From contig CM034392.1 in NCBI GenBank assembly GCA_019925095.2, positions 10,869,887-10,933,886 on the forward strand: 64,000 bases of DNA, written 5' to 3'. A model generated the notes under the pieces. It saw nothing but the letters and a program-made list of their open reading frames with translations, had not been told where the DNA came from and searched no databases. A program made the position numbers and the translations under genes. Below, piece by piece: positions 48,757 through 60,550 of the stretch (position 1 is its first letter; each line of letters opens with the position of its first letter). The DNA comes from Dendrolimus kikuchii (lineage: Eukaryota > Arthropoda > Insecta > Lepidoptera > Lasiocampidae).

Positions 48757-49334
48757 CAGGGCGTTCCATTTGTAGCTCACAACGCCCAAAATACTCAGTT
48801 AGCCGTTCTACAAGGCGACCGCGGTCGTTGTGGTCGTGGTGAAAACGTCACTAATGACGTCATCATTTTCGATCACACAACGCTCACAATGACCCATGTC
48901 AATAGGCGGGTCGAATAGCCGTTCCGCTTGGGTTTACGATCGTAACGCGGGCAAGCAAGTGGAACGGGATAAATCGCGGTTGTGAACGTGGTCGTTGTGA
49001 GTCCCTGATGGAACGTAGCCTATTAGGGCATTCCACCAGTAGCTCACAACGCCCAAAATGCTCCGTTAGCCGTCTCACAAGGCGATCGCGGTCGTTGTGG
49101 TCGTGGCGAAAACGTCACTAATTACGTCATCATTTTCGGTCACACAACGCTCACAACGACCACGTTCACGACCGCGATTTTTCCCGTTCCACTTGCAGGG
49201 CGTTCTATTAGTAGCTCACAACGCCCAAAACGCTCAGTTAGCCGTTCCACAAGGCGACCGCGGTCGTTGTTGTCGCCTTGTGGAACGGCTAACGGAGCGT
49301 TTTGGGCATTGTGAGCTAGTACTGGAACGCCCTG
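48757..49334. mobile_element. MITE cluster with CAGGGCGTTCCA ends
   Basis: Outer ends CAGGGCGTTCCA and TGGAACGCCCTG. Inside are two further left-end copies (near 49024 and 49196), repeated TAGCTCACAACGCCCAAAA, ACTAATGACGTCATCATTTT and GACCGCGGTCG blocks. It appears to be nested or tandem copies of one family; a fragment lies at 47050-47230. GC-rich compared with surroundings. No transposase and no clear target duplication. Confidence 0.7.
49196..49334. repeat. 139-bp near-perfect palindrome
   Basis: The left half (CAGGGCGTTC, then AGCTCACAACGCCCAAAACG, then TTCCACAAGGCGAC) is mirrored by the right half (GTCGCCTTGTGGAA, then CGTTTTGGGC and GAACGCCCTG) around 49263, with only a few mismatches. 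It could fold into a hairpin of over 60 bp. Confidence 0.85.
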
Positions 49335-49666
49335 TAATTGGTTCACATGCGCATTGCGCACAGAGTAAAATTTTCTATGAAGAAGGAAAATATTAATGGG
49401 TGGGAGATAGGTTTAGCATTCTTTACAATTTCTTGCTGATATATGATAATTTAGCTGATGTTTAAACATCATTATCTATTGGCCATATTTTTCTTAGCTC
49501 AAGATGCTAACTATAGTTTTATTGTTTGAAATTAAGATTAATTATACTTATCTAATACATATTAAATATGCCACATTGGTAAAGGATCTTTTTATTCTTT
49601 CAGTGTAACGCACATCAAATTGGAAATTTATTACATTTTGTTTTCCCACACAAAGTACATTAATAT

Positions 49667-50188
49667 TGTTACGAGTTAGCGGGACTCGAATTAAAATGCC
49701 GTTAAAATGATTATAGAGTTTATTAGAATTATACAAACACGTATAACACAGGTACAAATATAACCGAACACAACAAATCCAAACATAATGCGGAAGGTCA
49801 TAATTCAATAAAAAGCGTAAAGTCCGTCACTATTAGATTCCCGAATGTACACACGTCAAGCCGGTATCGTAGTCGTAGCTCAACTGCCTCCTCTTTCCAT
49901 CAGGCCGTCGTTTTATACTTCACAAATGCAAAACGTGCCCGCCCGACAAGAACGACAGTTTCCTAGAATTAGCTTGAAATCGTAATCCGCAACACCTGGC
50001 TAATGAGCGCGTTCAATAGAACAATAGGCTGTTCTCCACAATAACTTAGAAACGTATGTCAATAAAAAAGTGAACAAAAGTAGACGATCATAAAAGGATT
50101 ACAACTGGTTCAAACGCCGACAGGTAATAAAAGTACTTTTACAGGTCTGTACATGGTATTTGTCTTTGTCGGGATCTAAGTTGTAACA
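49667..50188. mobile_element. Solo LTR with 4-bp target duplication
   Basis: Begins TGTTACGAGTTAGCGG and ends GTTGTAACA, so it has TG...CA ends in a 6-bp inverted repeat (TGTTAC/GTAACA). ATAT flanks both sides (49663-49666 and 50189-50192). Length 522 bp. No gag, pol or env sequence is next to it, so it is probably the recombination remnant of an LTR retrotransposon; a 4-bp duplication fits Gypsy-like elements. Orientation not determined. Confidence 0.7.
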
Positions 50189-50648
50189 ATATCATGATGA
50201 TCTAAGATTAATATAATATAATGGGGGAGTTTTCCAATAATGTATGTTGTGTAGGTGAAACTTATATTAATGTACTCTTGGGATGAAACATTGTACATAT
50301 TTTTTTTTATTTATTTATATTTATACGTCTGTATAGAACAGGGTTTAAAATACCTTGTCATATTACTTTTAAAATATCATGATAAAAACAACTTTAGCTT
50401 TTAAATAAATTAAAGTGTTGACTTGTTGAAGATATAATATCATAAACCACGTTCGTACAAAATGTAGGCTTCAGCACTGCAGCGTTTTTTAACATGATAT
50501 AAAAGTGTCTCAGTTGATATCACCGTCAACAATTCTGAATAGAGTACAGTTGACAACCACGTAGGTCCAAACACAAAAGACGTTCCATTTAAAACAACAT
50601 TTATTAAATTTGCTCAAATAAATATAAGAAAATACTCTTAACAAATAA
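50189..50648. other. Intergenic, 3' flank of Asterix
   Basis: AT-rich sequence, no gene. It should contain the 3' UTR of the minus-strand Asterix gene. Confidence 0.4.
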
Positions 50649-53425
50649 TTATGTAGTCAGTGCAGCCCAAGGTGGAGACATCGGTGCAGGATTTTGTAAA
50701 TATGACATAACAACTGCTGATATGGATAGCATAAAAGAACTGACAATCTGAAACAAATTAAAGATACATTATAGATAGCAATAAAAACCTTCAAGCGCAA
50801 TCTGATGTCTTTAATGTACTTTACTATTTTAAGAAGGTTTCATTATTACAGTTACACCTTAGATAAGGTTATAGTACATTATGGTACTAGTGTGTAACAT
50901 TGGTGATTACCGCCGAGGCGCCATTGAGACTCGAGCCGTAGGCGAGGGTCTTAAGAGAGCCGAGGACGGTAATCATCAATACACACGTGTATCATACGAC
51001 GTTTTTCAACACACTTGTGAATAAAATAACAGCAAAAACTCATTTTATTTAGTAGATAAAAAAAAAGTTATATATGAGTGAAAGTTTTATTTATTGAACA
51101 CGTACGAGTTAAAATTATCTATTTAAATAAGAAGTTGCATGAAATGAGCAAGCAATAGGAACATTAATTTATTTGTTCTATAGAACACGATCTTTTTTTT
51201 TGAATAAAAACTTTTTTAAGAACAAAGCAACTCAACCAATAAAATTAAAAAAAAATAATCTATAACTCACTAGTGAGTTATAATGTTTTTTACTCACAGT
51301 TTGATAATGGGTGTCATTCTGTGCCTAATTGCGGTGACCATAGAGCCACTTTATGAGCAAGTGTGTTGAAAAAATATTTTTTTTAATTTATACGTATATT
51401 AGTTTACCATAATGTACTATAATATTTTTTTCATAGATGTCTTTGTCTTTGGTAACAACATCTATGTCTAGTGGAGGAAAATCACTCTTTACTTTCACTT
51501 CTTGCCGATCAATTAGGATATGAGAAGTATGTCTTTTGCTTCCATTCATCACATAATCCATCCAACTCATTTATCCCTACGTTTATTCTTATTCATTATG
51601 CAATTCAACATTCTTTTTTATGATTTTCATCTCTTCGATCTGGAGATTATGAGATTCAATAATCTCTATAGAAAATACATTTGCTGTCAAGATTATGTAG
51701 AATGGACTGAATAAGTAAACAGACCTTAACAACATTCTAAGTTTCTCGGTTTCTTAATCTTATATGTTTGCGGTTTATCTGTTTCTTAGAGATTCACATA
51801 AAAACTACTGGCCTGATTTCGATGCGGTTTTCTCTGATCGACAGTAAATTCTTAGACTTAAAATGTGCGTTATTTTGTATCCCAGGAAAAGCAAGTCCAG
51901 CATGTACGAAGTCGCGGGCATATCATAGTATATATATATATATATATATATATATACGCATATATATACCGAATGAAAAGTATCTATGCCCTATTTCGGT
52001 ATTAAAACTATATATGTACACCAAAAAGATCAAAATGACCAAGTGTACCAAATCCAAATAACAAACAACCAAATCGGCCAAAACTAACAAAACTAAATTT
52101 ACCAAAATAAACAAAATGACGAAAATGGCAAACCACAAATAAAAAACCTATCATATTTTATGGGATAACGTTTAGATAAATCTATCCCAAAATTTATCCT
52201 ATTATCTGGGATGAAAAGTCTACACCTTCTCTATTAAATTTACATATATACCGAATATAAGTCAAATAGATTCAATAGTTTTTCCGTAAAAGCATAACAA
52301 ACAGAGATAAATATATTTTTATCCTAGTAACTATCTTATTTTTCAGAATCAAAAGTATCCTTTGTTCAGCTTCGGCATCGAAAAAATATATATACGGAGT
52401 TTCAGCCAAATCGGTCCCAGTTTTCTGTGAAAACGGAACAGACAGACAGACAGAGTTACTTTCACATTTATAGTAATAGTTATATAACAACTCAGCAATT
52501 AATATTTAGTTAATAAAATTATATTAGCCCATAAATGGCCCAGTGCTAGGTTCAGGTCTCACAAACACACAACAACACACAAAATTTTAACTTGAAGTTT
52601 TATGGGCAGGCAGGATAAGTACATTAACAATTGGTCCGTAAAACTTCAAGTAAATTTTTTGTTGCGATTTCGTTTTGCCACTTGTCCATTGAAATTTCAC
52701 TTCTACTGTGTGTCCTAGCAAACATTTCGATTTTTTTATTAATACATTGATATATAAATGATAGAAGCGCATTAACCACTTGTGTCATGTTCTGTATGTT
52801 GTTAATAAGTTCCTTAAAAATGTTACTCACTTGTTTTGTATCATCTGACACCCTTGAGTTTGCAAAACTAATACTTGAACAGAAAACTGCTGTCCATGCG
52901 CACCATTTGAGCCTCATCATGAGGCCACACATTGAGAAGACCATACCTGAAATATGAAGAGTCCTTCATTACTTTTGCATAAATTATCAAAGGCCTAAAT
53001 AACTTTTTATTTTTTCACAAAACTAGGACTTTGTTTAGAAAAGGTAGCTTACAGCATGAATAAAATGGTGAAAAATATAATCATTTAAATCATCCTTAGT
53101 TTTTATTAATGTATGTACTATATCTCGAGAATATTATAATAATCTGAAGTTTATAAATATAACATATAAGTTATAAAATATAAGTTTATAACTATTAAAA
53201 ACCACATTTATTTGTGAATTGTGAACCATAAAAATTAAAAGTATAACATTTATGTTACTGTCATATCTAAAAACATATACTATCATGTAGTCCACATAAG
53301 ACTTTATTCTTACCTAGAATATTCATGTAGTCTGTAGTGAGATCTTCTGTAGGAGCTGAGTTAGGTGGTGGGGGTTTGAAACGACGCTCACGGTCTGCAC
53401 GTCTCGGATCTGATGTCAGTTGCAT
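50649..53425 (-). CDS. WDR83OS: Asterix / WDR83OS, PAT complex subunit
   Basis: Small ER membrane protein; with CCDC47 it forms the PAT complex that shields polar transmembrane helices during insertion of multipass proteins. Exons in transcription order: 53425-53314, 52946-52831, 50747-50649; phases agree and total 108 aa (human 106). The start region [19 protein letters not shown] and the DYMNILG motif match the family N-terminus. Exon 2 has [17 protein letters not shown], followed by SFANSR and DDTKQ; exon 3 has [20 protein letters not shown] and ends after SPPW. Two or three hydrophobic segments fit the known topology. The ATG directly follows an AG after a T-rich tract, so a 5' UTR exon further upstream, or one giving a few extra residues, is possible. 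Introns carry Helitron-like and foldback remnants. Confidence 0.93.
51750..51945 (+). repeat. Helitron-like fragment and (TA)n tract
   Basis: Diverged copy of 33590-33917 (CATAAAAACTACTGGCCTGAT, ATTCTTAGACTTAAAATG, GAAGTCGCGGGCATATC), followed by a (TA)n tract at 51928-51955. In Asterix intron 2. Confidence 0.55.
52020..52475 (-). mobile_element. Third, degenerate copy of the minisatellite Helitron
   Basis: On the minus strand it has the (TCTG)n tract, the CGTTTTCACAGAAAACTGGG-like block and the TCCCAGATAATAGG block of 1684-2920, in order. At the place of the minisatellite (52020-52140) there is a degenerate array with a 9-bp period but an A-rich unit of the type ACCAAAATN. Confidence 0.6.
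52565..52720. repeat. Copy of the foldback element
   Basis: Contains CAAAATTTTAACTTGAAGTT, TGTTGCGATTTCGTTTTGCC and CACTTCTACTGTGTG, matching the core and right arm of 5602-5821. The left arm is missing. In Asterix intron 2. Confidence 0.6.
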
Positions 53426-53524
53426 CTAAAAATAGATAAATCACTAAAATATAGCAATCACTACATTAGTACAACATTAATAATCAAATAAGGATCATTT
53501 TTCACAGCAAACCTTGTATTCGCT

Positions 53525-55455
53525 TAAACCTAAAATTGGGTGCGGTATAGATATAGGGCACACTTATTTTAAGTAATGTGAGGGGTGTTATGAGGTGGAG
53601 GGGAAGGGTAGGGAGTCACACTTACCCCTTCTACAACCCCTATGTCAAGAAAATGTATGGTTCTTGAGATATAAATGTTTTTTTCTAAATATAACTTTAC
53701 TAACATTTTTCATTAATAATACATGTCATCATAGGTTCAATGTTGAAAACTCCAATCAGAATCAAGAGTTAACATAAAAAGATTCAAAGTAGTCCAAAAT
53801 CACAACAAAGAATTTCACATAGGTAAACAAGTATAGGAAAAATAAGAAAAATGAAAACCATAGATAAAACTAATATATTTTTTATGAAGTTTATGGTTGA
53901 CAACTAGGCCTTTAAGCCATGAAAATGTGTTATAAAAAACAATTAACTTGAGTACTTCTTCCTTTTGCAACCAAAAAAGTTTGGGAAACAGTGCATAGAC
54001 TAAAGCTCACAAGTCAAGCGAGCGAAGCGAACATACCACAACAGTAGTCAGCGAATGTTACAACCGATTTTTAACTCACTTAGTCAAATGACCATTTATT
54101 CATTAATAATAAATAGTTATTAATGAATAAATGGCGACCAATCGGTTCTGGAACTCGCTGGCCGCGGCCGAGGCACTCTCGCTTTGCTCGCTCAGCACAT
54201 GCGCTTTGGTCCAAAGTCTAACCTAACTCACAGTTCTAGTCACTTATCATGTTTTTCAACTAAAGCCTACAAGCTGTATGAGCGAAGTCAGTGTGCAGCT
54301 GTAGCGGCTGATAAGTTCCGGAACCAACTGGTTTCCATAAATTGGTTAATAACTATTCAAATGATGGTTACAAATTGGTTACGATGCTTGCTGAGTGCTG
54401 CCATGGTACACTCATTTTGCTCGGTCGGCTTGTGAGCTTCAATCTGTGTACTGTTTCCAGACATAAAGGTTGTAGAAGAGAGAAGTACTTAATTGTTAAT
54501 TGTTTTTTTTATTATCACCTAAAATTCATTTTAAACCAAAAATACATTAGAACAACATTTACATGGCTTAAAGGTCTAATTGCCTAACATAAACTTCATA
54601 AAAAAGACATAGGCATTATCTATGATTTTCATGTTTCTTGTTTTTCTATTAACATGAATTGCTTAGTTGTGTTTTATTTAATTTTTCAACAACTTTTCTG
54701 TCTTTCTGGACTATTTTGAATCTTTTTATGTTGACTACTGGAATGTGATTAGATTTTTCAACTTTCGACCTATGATATAAGTGTAATATTAGTGAAAAAC
54801 GTAAATGAAATGACATTTACAAAAACATTAATATCTTTTTATTTTTTTATTGTATAAATTCAGCAGACAGGCAGACGGCCCACTTCATGGAAAGCGGTCA
54901 CCATCGCTATGGACATTTGCAACAGCAAAGGTCCTACAAATGCGTTCCTGTTCTCTTAAGCGAGACTGGAACCTGGTCACTAATCCCGGAACACAACTCA
55001 AGGTTGTTATGGTGATATACTTTAGACCAGGGGTGGTAGCCATCCAGTCGGGCGAATGCCCTACCACCTGGCTGTGGGTTGTTAAGTCGCCTCTTACGAC
55101 AGGCCACCCGGCCGCAGGAAATTGTATACTTTCTCTGTTCCTGCATGGATAAAACCTCAAGAATGATAAATTTTCTAGGCATAGGAGTTGCAGAATGGGC
55201 GAGTATGATTCCGGACCCTCCTCCTCCATCACTATCATTACTTGAAATAAGTACGCCCTATATCTATACCGCACCCCAATCATATAATAGCGAGAAACAT
55301 AAGTGAGGTTATATTTACAAAACCATTAGTATCTCAAGAGCTATTCATATTTTTGACATGAGGGTTGTAGGAGTAAATATGACTCCGTAATCTCCCCCTC
55401 CACCCCTTTCATTACTTAAAATAAGTGCGCCCTATATCTATACCCCACCCAGTTT
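53525..55455. repeat. Composite repeat bounded by inverted segments
   Basis: The left segment (GGTGCGGTATAGATATAGGG, then CACTTATTTTAAGTAATG) recurs inverted at 55385-55455, with a second inverted partial copy at 55195-55300. The interior has GAACTCGCTGGCCGCGGCCG and CTAACCTAACTCA blocks shared with 45600-46030, and a separate interspersed repeat inserted at 54849-55156. No coding capacity recognised. Confidence 0.55.
54849..55156 (+). repeat. Interspersed repeat, best-preserved copy
   Basis: Contains CGGAACACAACTCAAGGTTG, then GGTGGTAGCCATCCAGTCGG, then CTACCACCTGGCTGTGGGTT, and ends GTTCCTGCATGGATAA. Same family as 32345-32800, 38060-38365 and 63740-64000. No coding signature. Confidence 0.7.
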
Positions 55456-56464
55456 GTCTTACGGAAAAGATATTGAGGACATAAAATTCATATCTTGTCT
55501 TAGACCTCATCTTCATCGACGTCGATTCATATCGTGTCCAAGACCTTAGCTAGAACTGGGATTAGGTATTTAAAATTTTATTTAAATAATGCAAGAATAA
55601 ACCTTACGAAATAGAAAAAACATAATTGGTACCTAATGAAGTAAACGTAGGAGAAATTCAAAGCCAAGTAGACTAGAGGAGGTATTATTCTCACCTTTTC
55701 GGGTTTTAATATAGGCCCACAAATAATTGAAGCTTCTTATTTCAAGTTCTAAAATACCGATTTTGTAGGATTCTAATTAATTCTTGTCTTCGTCAAGAAA
55801 AAGGTATCTCACAAAAACTTCTCAACTCTCATACAATCTCATGCAAATACCACAAACTACTATGGATACTACGTACACAAACTATTATGGATACTACGTA
55901 CACAAACTACTATGGATACTACGTATGCAAATACTATAGGCCATAGAGTACAGAGTACTTTTATATAGTGGAAACTGGAAAGCAAATACTTTACTGATCA
56001 CTGAACATGAACAATATCCAAGGAATATAGGTATTATTCTCTTACAAGAGACAATATCATAATGTCATTGTTATTTGACAAAGTCAGGGTTCACGCCAGT
56101 GAAATAAATATTGACAGTATTGACGTAGCTCATTCTCAAATTTGACACTGGCCAAATCTACAAACCATATAAGCCCATTTCAGACAAGAAAACTAAACGG
56201 GGAGGCAATATTTTATTTTATTCATTTGAAGATTACCTACCTAAATCATAAGTTAACTAATAATTTGTAGGTTTGTAGGTTGCACTTTAGAACGAGGCCA
56301 TCTAAGAAGGATCGCTATCCAGCCGTCGCCGTAGTAGGTGACGGCCACGTGGGTGACTAACAAGTGAACGTCGGTTACTTTTACAGGCATAGATAATATG
56401 CGTACGCCTGTACGCGTATTATCTTACGATATTATATTATTTATATTAGAATTGGATGCCTATC
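55456..56464. other. Intergenic, short tandem repeat only
   Basis: No gene. 55851-55925 holds three copies of a 25-bp unit (CACAAACTACTATGGATACT followed by ACGTA). Confidence 0.6.
55851..55925. repeat. 25-bp tandem repeat, 3 copies
   Basis: Three head-to-tail units at 55851-55875, 55876-55900 and 55901-55925, differing at one base in the second copy. Confidence 0.9.
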
Positions 56465-56825
56465 CAATTCTACTATTACTATCTCGTCAAAATCGTCGGA
56501 TACTATCATCTCAATCGTAGGTGTGCCTGATTTCGGTATTCTGTTAATCCCAATGACGTGCCCATGGCAAGCCACATTTTTTTTTATAAATATTATAAGC
56601 GAAAACTCTCGACATGTTTAAAATGTTGGTAGCTTTTAAATATTAATTTCAGCTAACGCCATTTCTGCTAGTGGTACCTAATACCATTTTTTACTACTAT
56701 TCTTCCGCCGCACAGATATCGAGAAGATATTGTGTACAAATTTTTGACACTATAGTAATGGAATCGTACTTTGAATATTTTCGAAACACCAAGATATAGA
56801 AATGGCAGAATGGGGCCCCAGGTCG
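56465..56825 (+). repeat. Dispersed repeat shared with 26630-26990
   Basis: TACTATCTCGTCAAAATCG through AACACCAAGATATAGAAATG and GGGGCCCCAGG, in the same block order as 26630-26990. The following 56826-57129 is GC-richer and holds no recognised domain. Confidence 0.6.
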
Positions 56826-57124
56826 TAGGTACTTACATAACAGTCAGCGAATCGGTGGAGCGTGGTAGCGTAACACCGAGGTACCTAGAGGGACTGGTAT
56901 ACGCCAGGGCTGGCTATGTTCATGCGGGCTGGAGAAGCGTGCGCAAGACCTACAGATCGGAGAATGGACGCCAGGAGAAACAGCGAGGGTTTGTAATGGG
57001 AACCCTGTCTGCTCCGGTGCAGTTAGTTCAGCGAGTCTCACTTACCCCTATCACGGCCCCCTCGTATAATGGATAGTCGGCAAACAGGATTGCACCTCGT
57101 ATATGTTATAGTTTGTAGGAACTG

Positions 57125-58763
57125 TTGGTAGTTCGTAAAGAGTGTATTTCAAACTTGTCAACTCCTATTTATCCTTCATTTGTTTTTAGTCAATTCTCTG
57201 ATCGTGATGTTAGGAAGAGCATTCTGTCCATCAGTTCCAATTCTGTGGGTTGCGACAGTATCAGTCGAAATATGATATTTCCCATATTGGACATTATCAT
57301 TCCCGTGATCACTCACGTTTTTAATTGTTCTATAACCTCTAGTACATTTCCTGACACCTAGAACCAAGCACAAGTGATTCCATTACCAAAAAAGGTAAAT
57401 CCTGTCCTGTTTTCCGAATATCGTCCCATTTCCATTCTTCCTTTCCTTTCTAAGGTGTTTGAACGTCTTATTTATCAGCAGTTCAGCATCTTACTTAATA
57501 CAAACTCCCTAATCAATCCTCTCCAATCCGGTTTTCGTCCTGGTTATAGTACTACTTCTGTATTGGTAAAGATCACTGATGATATTCGTTACGGTATGGG
57601 AAACGGTCTGCTAACTATATTGTCGCTTCTCGACTTTAGCAGTGCCTTTAATAATGTCGATTTCGACATTTTACTCGGGATTTTATGCTCTCTTAACATA
57701 TCTCCGACGTCTATTGACTGGTTTCGCAGTTACCTGTTTGGACGCCGGCAGCGAATTCGTATTGATGATGTTTACTCATCGCGGTGTGACTTGTCTGCTG
57801 GTGTCCCTCAGGGCGGCGTTTTATCCCCTCTTTTATTTGCTATTTTTATTAATTCTATATCCAATAACCTTTCTTCGTCATACCACCTCTATGCAGATGA
57901 TTTACAAATCTACACCCAGGCTAATTTAGATGGTCTGCATAAAGCAGTTGCAACTACCAACCGAGACTTTTTTAAAATAGTCGAATTAATTAAATTAAAT
58001 AATAATTAAAGCTTACGGTCTATCTATAAATCCATAAAAGACAAAAGTTATAATAGTTGGTAGTTCCAGGCTAATCTCCAAGATAGACTGGTGTAATCTT
58101 CCTCAGATTGAATTTGATGGCGTGGTAGTCGATATTAGTGAAACTATAAAAAATCTTGGGATCGTTATTGACAGAGAGCTGTCTTGGAGGCCTCACTTGA
58201 CCAATCTCAGCCGATAAGTCTTTGCGTCGGCGGCGTCGCTTAGAGGACTTAAAAATTTCCTCCCTACTGCTACTAAAGTAATGCTTGCTCAATCTCTGCT
58301 ATTACCCATACTTGATTATGCTGATGCTAGTTATATCGACTTAACCCAAGAACAACTGAACAAGCTCGATCGAATTCAAAATGTCTGTATACGGTTTATA
58401 TTTGGGTTGCGCAAATATGACCATGTATCCGAATATCGCAAGAAGCTTAAATGGTTACTTATTCGCCTTCGCCGGAATGTTCACTTACTTTCTCTTTTGT
58501 ACAATATCCTTTTTGATCCTCGTACCCCTCCGTATTTAAAGGAACATTTTGATTTCCTACATCTATCTCATTCCCGTTATTTGCGCTCTAGTAATAATCC
58601 CTCCTTAATGACACCTGTACACACTTCTTCCTTCGTTGATAACTCTTTCACGGTACAGGCTGTCCGTTTATGGAACTCACTGCCACTCAACATCAGACAA
58701 GCTAAATCCATATTGTCTTTTAAATTGAAGGTTACTAAATATCTTTGGTCCTCGCAAGTCTAA
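57125..58763 (+). pseudogene. LINE reverse transcriptase pseudogene
   Basis: Motifs in order: VGCDSISRNM, the finger segment IPLPKKVNP followed by YRPISILPFLSKVFERL, then LLDFSSAFNNVD, GVPQGGVLSPLLFA, and the catalytic YADDLQIY. The C-terminal part from 58064 has TIKNLGIVIDRELSW, LLPILDYADASY and LDRIQNVCIRFIFG, ending at 58761-58763. Three lesions are seen: a TAG at 57359-57361 where Trp is usual, a frameshift between 58005 and 58064, and a TAA at 58215-58217. Otherwise well preserved, so the insertion is moderately recent. Confidence 0.85.
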
Positions 58764-59055
58764 AACATGCTGCTGTATAGTATGATATATCTTATTTTTG
58801 TATAGTATATATAGTATATAAAGTATATTATTATTTTTTTATTTACTTTGTACTTATTCTTGGAATGTTTCTTATTATTTATTGTCTTCACCGCCACTGT
58901 TGTCTCAATATTTTCCTTAGTTTAGGGGGTTGCCTGGAAGAGATAATTTTAAGTGATAAGGCCGCCCTTTGTTCAACATTTACTGTACTTAGTTTTAAGA
59001 ACGTAGTTTTAATTTTTGGTGAACAATAAAGTGTTTTCATTCATTCATTCATTCA
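57130..59055 (+). mobile_element. 5'-truncated Jockey/CR1-like LINE
   Basis: Contains most of a reverse transcriptase (57125-58763), then a 3' UTR with GGTTGCCTGGAAGAGATAA and GATAAGGCCGCCC, and ends in a (CATT)n tail from 59038. No endonuclease domain lies upstream, as expected for incomplete reverse transcription on insertion. Confidence 0.75.
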
Positions 59056-60169
59056 GTGTCTATTTCCCCTCTTCTAGGTGAATACAACAATCCAGATTGT
59101 GACGGTTATAGGTAACCGCCTCCTAATTTTTTACTCCTACCCCAAATTTAGCTCTAGGTAATCTTTATATTGTAGAATTCATTTTCGTTTACCCTTATGT
59201 CTACCTGAGTACCTACAGTGTTTTTATTCTTGGCTTGAATATGCAAATACGTTCAATTAGTTCACTCAAAGGAAAAAGGCTATATTGTTGAGACCACGTT
59301 GGTCGGCTTCGATTGGTCAGTCTGTAGTGGCTGGCGCACGCCTACCGCCCGCGGCTACCACGCTGTGTGTTTCACCATGGTTTCACCCAACCGTTTATAT
59401 GTGAAATCTAAAATAACAGACTTTGAATATAATCAATGGTCAATTGTATCTACATAGTATATATATATTAAACTTCTATTTTAAATTCTATCCATTTCGT
59501 ATTTTTAATATTCTTTTGATTAACTTTTTCAATTTATGATATCGGTGAAGTACCTATTTAAAATTAAGGTAGATGTATAATGTATTCTAGTATGTAGGAA
59601 TGATAATTAATTATTTAAGCCCATAAGTAGCCTGGTGCTGGTTTAGGCTTCCATTATTTCAAGGGAATGGAGTACCTATACTCTCCACACTTGTCCAAAA
59701 TTTGCCTGATTTCGCGCAACGGCTCGGCGTACAGTTTTGTCATGTTTTCTTTCATCGTCAACGATGCGACTTAATTGATAATAAATACCTACTCATTCAT
59801 TAGATTATTATTAAATCAGAAAATTTGTTTAAGTGCTCCATGAATGTTACTAGGATTCAAATTCATGTTATTGGAATGAGACGGATAAGCCATAAACCAG
59901 AAAACTATCACAACTTCAGTTCTGGCCAATAAATCTAATTGACTCTTAAACATGAAGAAGAATAAAGGACAAATGTCCTACTACAATGGGCAACTATGAA
60001 CCCACAGACGGACGGAGGGAAATAGGTAGGTACCTACATCTAACTATAATTAAATTAATTTTCTAATTTTTTAATCTCTTTAGTTAAAATAAAAAAATAT
60101 ATTGATGTAAATATGAAAGATATGTGAAAAACAGAAGGTTACGACGAAGACGCTCAAGTAAATTATGAA
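59056..60169. other. Intergenic with an old repeat
   Basis: No gene. 59625-59775 is a diverged copy of the repeat at 16405-16615 (AGCCCATAAGTAGCCTGG, TGTTTTCTTTCATCGTC). Confidence 0.45.
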
Positions 60170-60510
60170 TAGATACTAGGATGATAATATGGTTTCGGCT
60201 CCTTAAATTTCGATTTTCGATGCTTTATCATACGGGAAATTCTTATCAGTATAAGGTAAAATTTACTATCGTAAAAGTTAAAGAAGTACAGATTAATTAG
60301 CTTCGAGACCTTCGTCCTTGTTCTGAAGAATGATATTTGCTTTTTGATAGCACCTTTCCGATGGAAGTCAATGAAATTCCGGTTGAGCTGGAGTGATAAT
60401 ATTGCTCGGATTGCTATTGCACTCATTTTTAAAATATTTGTACAAATTATACAAAACTTCTTTAGTTTGGGAACTCAAAGGTTTACCTCGACTACGTTTC
60501 AACATCGGAG
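60170..60510 (-). pseudogene. Possible remnant of an insect DDE transposon, N-terminal part
   Basis: The minus frame from 60550 contains LKRSRGKPLSSQTKEVLYNL followed by YKYFKNE. It resembles the helix-turn-helix start of a family of arthropod transposon proteins (RGRPLSS---E-V-N-YKYF), followed in other frames by decayed downstream sequence. Frames are broken. Recognition is from pattern memory only. Confidence 0.35.
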
Positions 60511-60550
60511 CCAATATAATTAACAAATTTAATATCAAATTTAATATCAA

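Noticed and set aside
49097..49396. 99-codon plus frame and its 73-codon minus partner at 49140-49361
   Set aside because: Both translate the palindromic MITE; the two strands give near-identical peptides because the DNA is an inverted repeat.
55851..55925. CRISPR-like repeat array
   Set aside because: Three direct units with no spacers in a eukaryotic genome; an ordinary tandem repeat.
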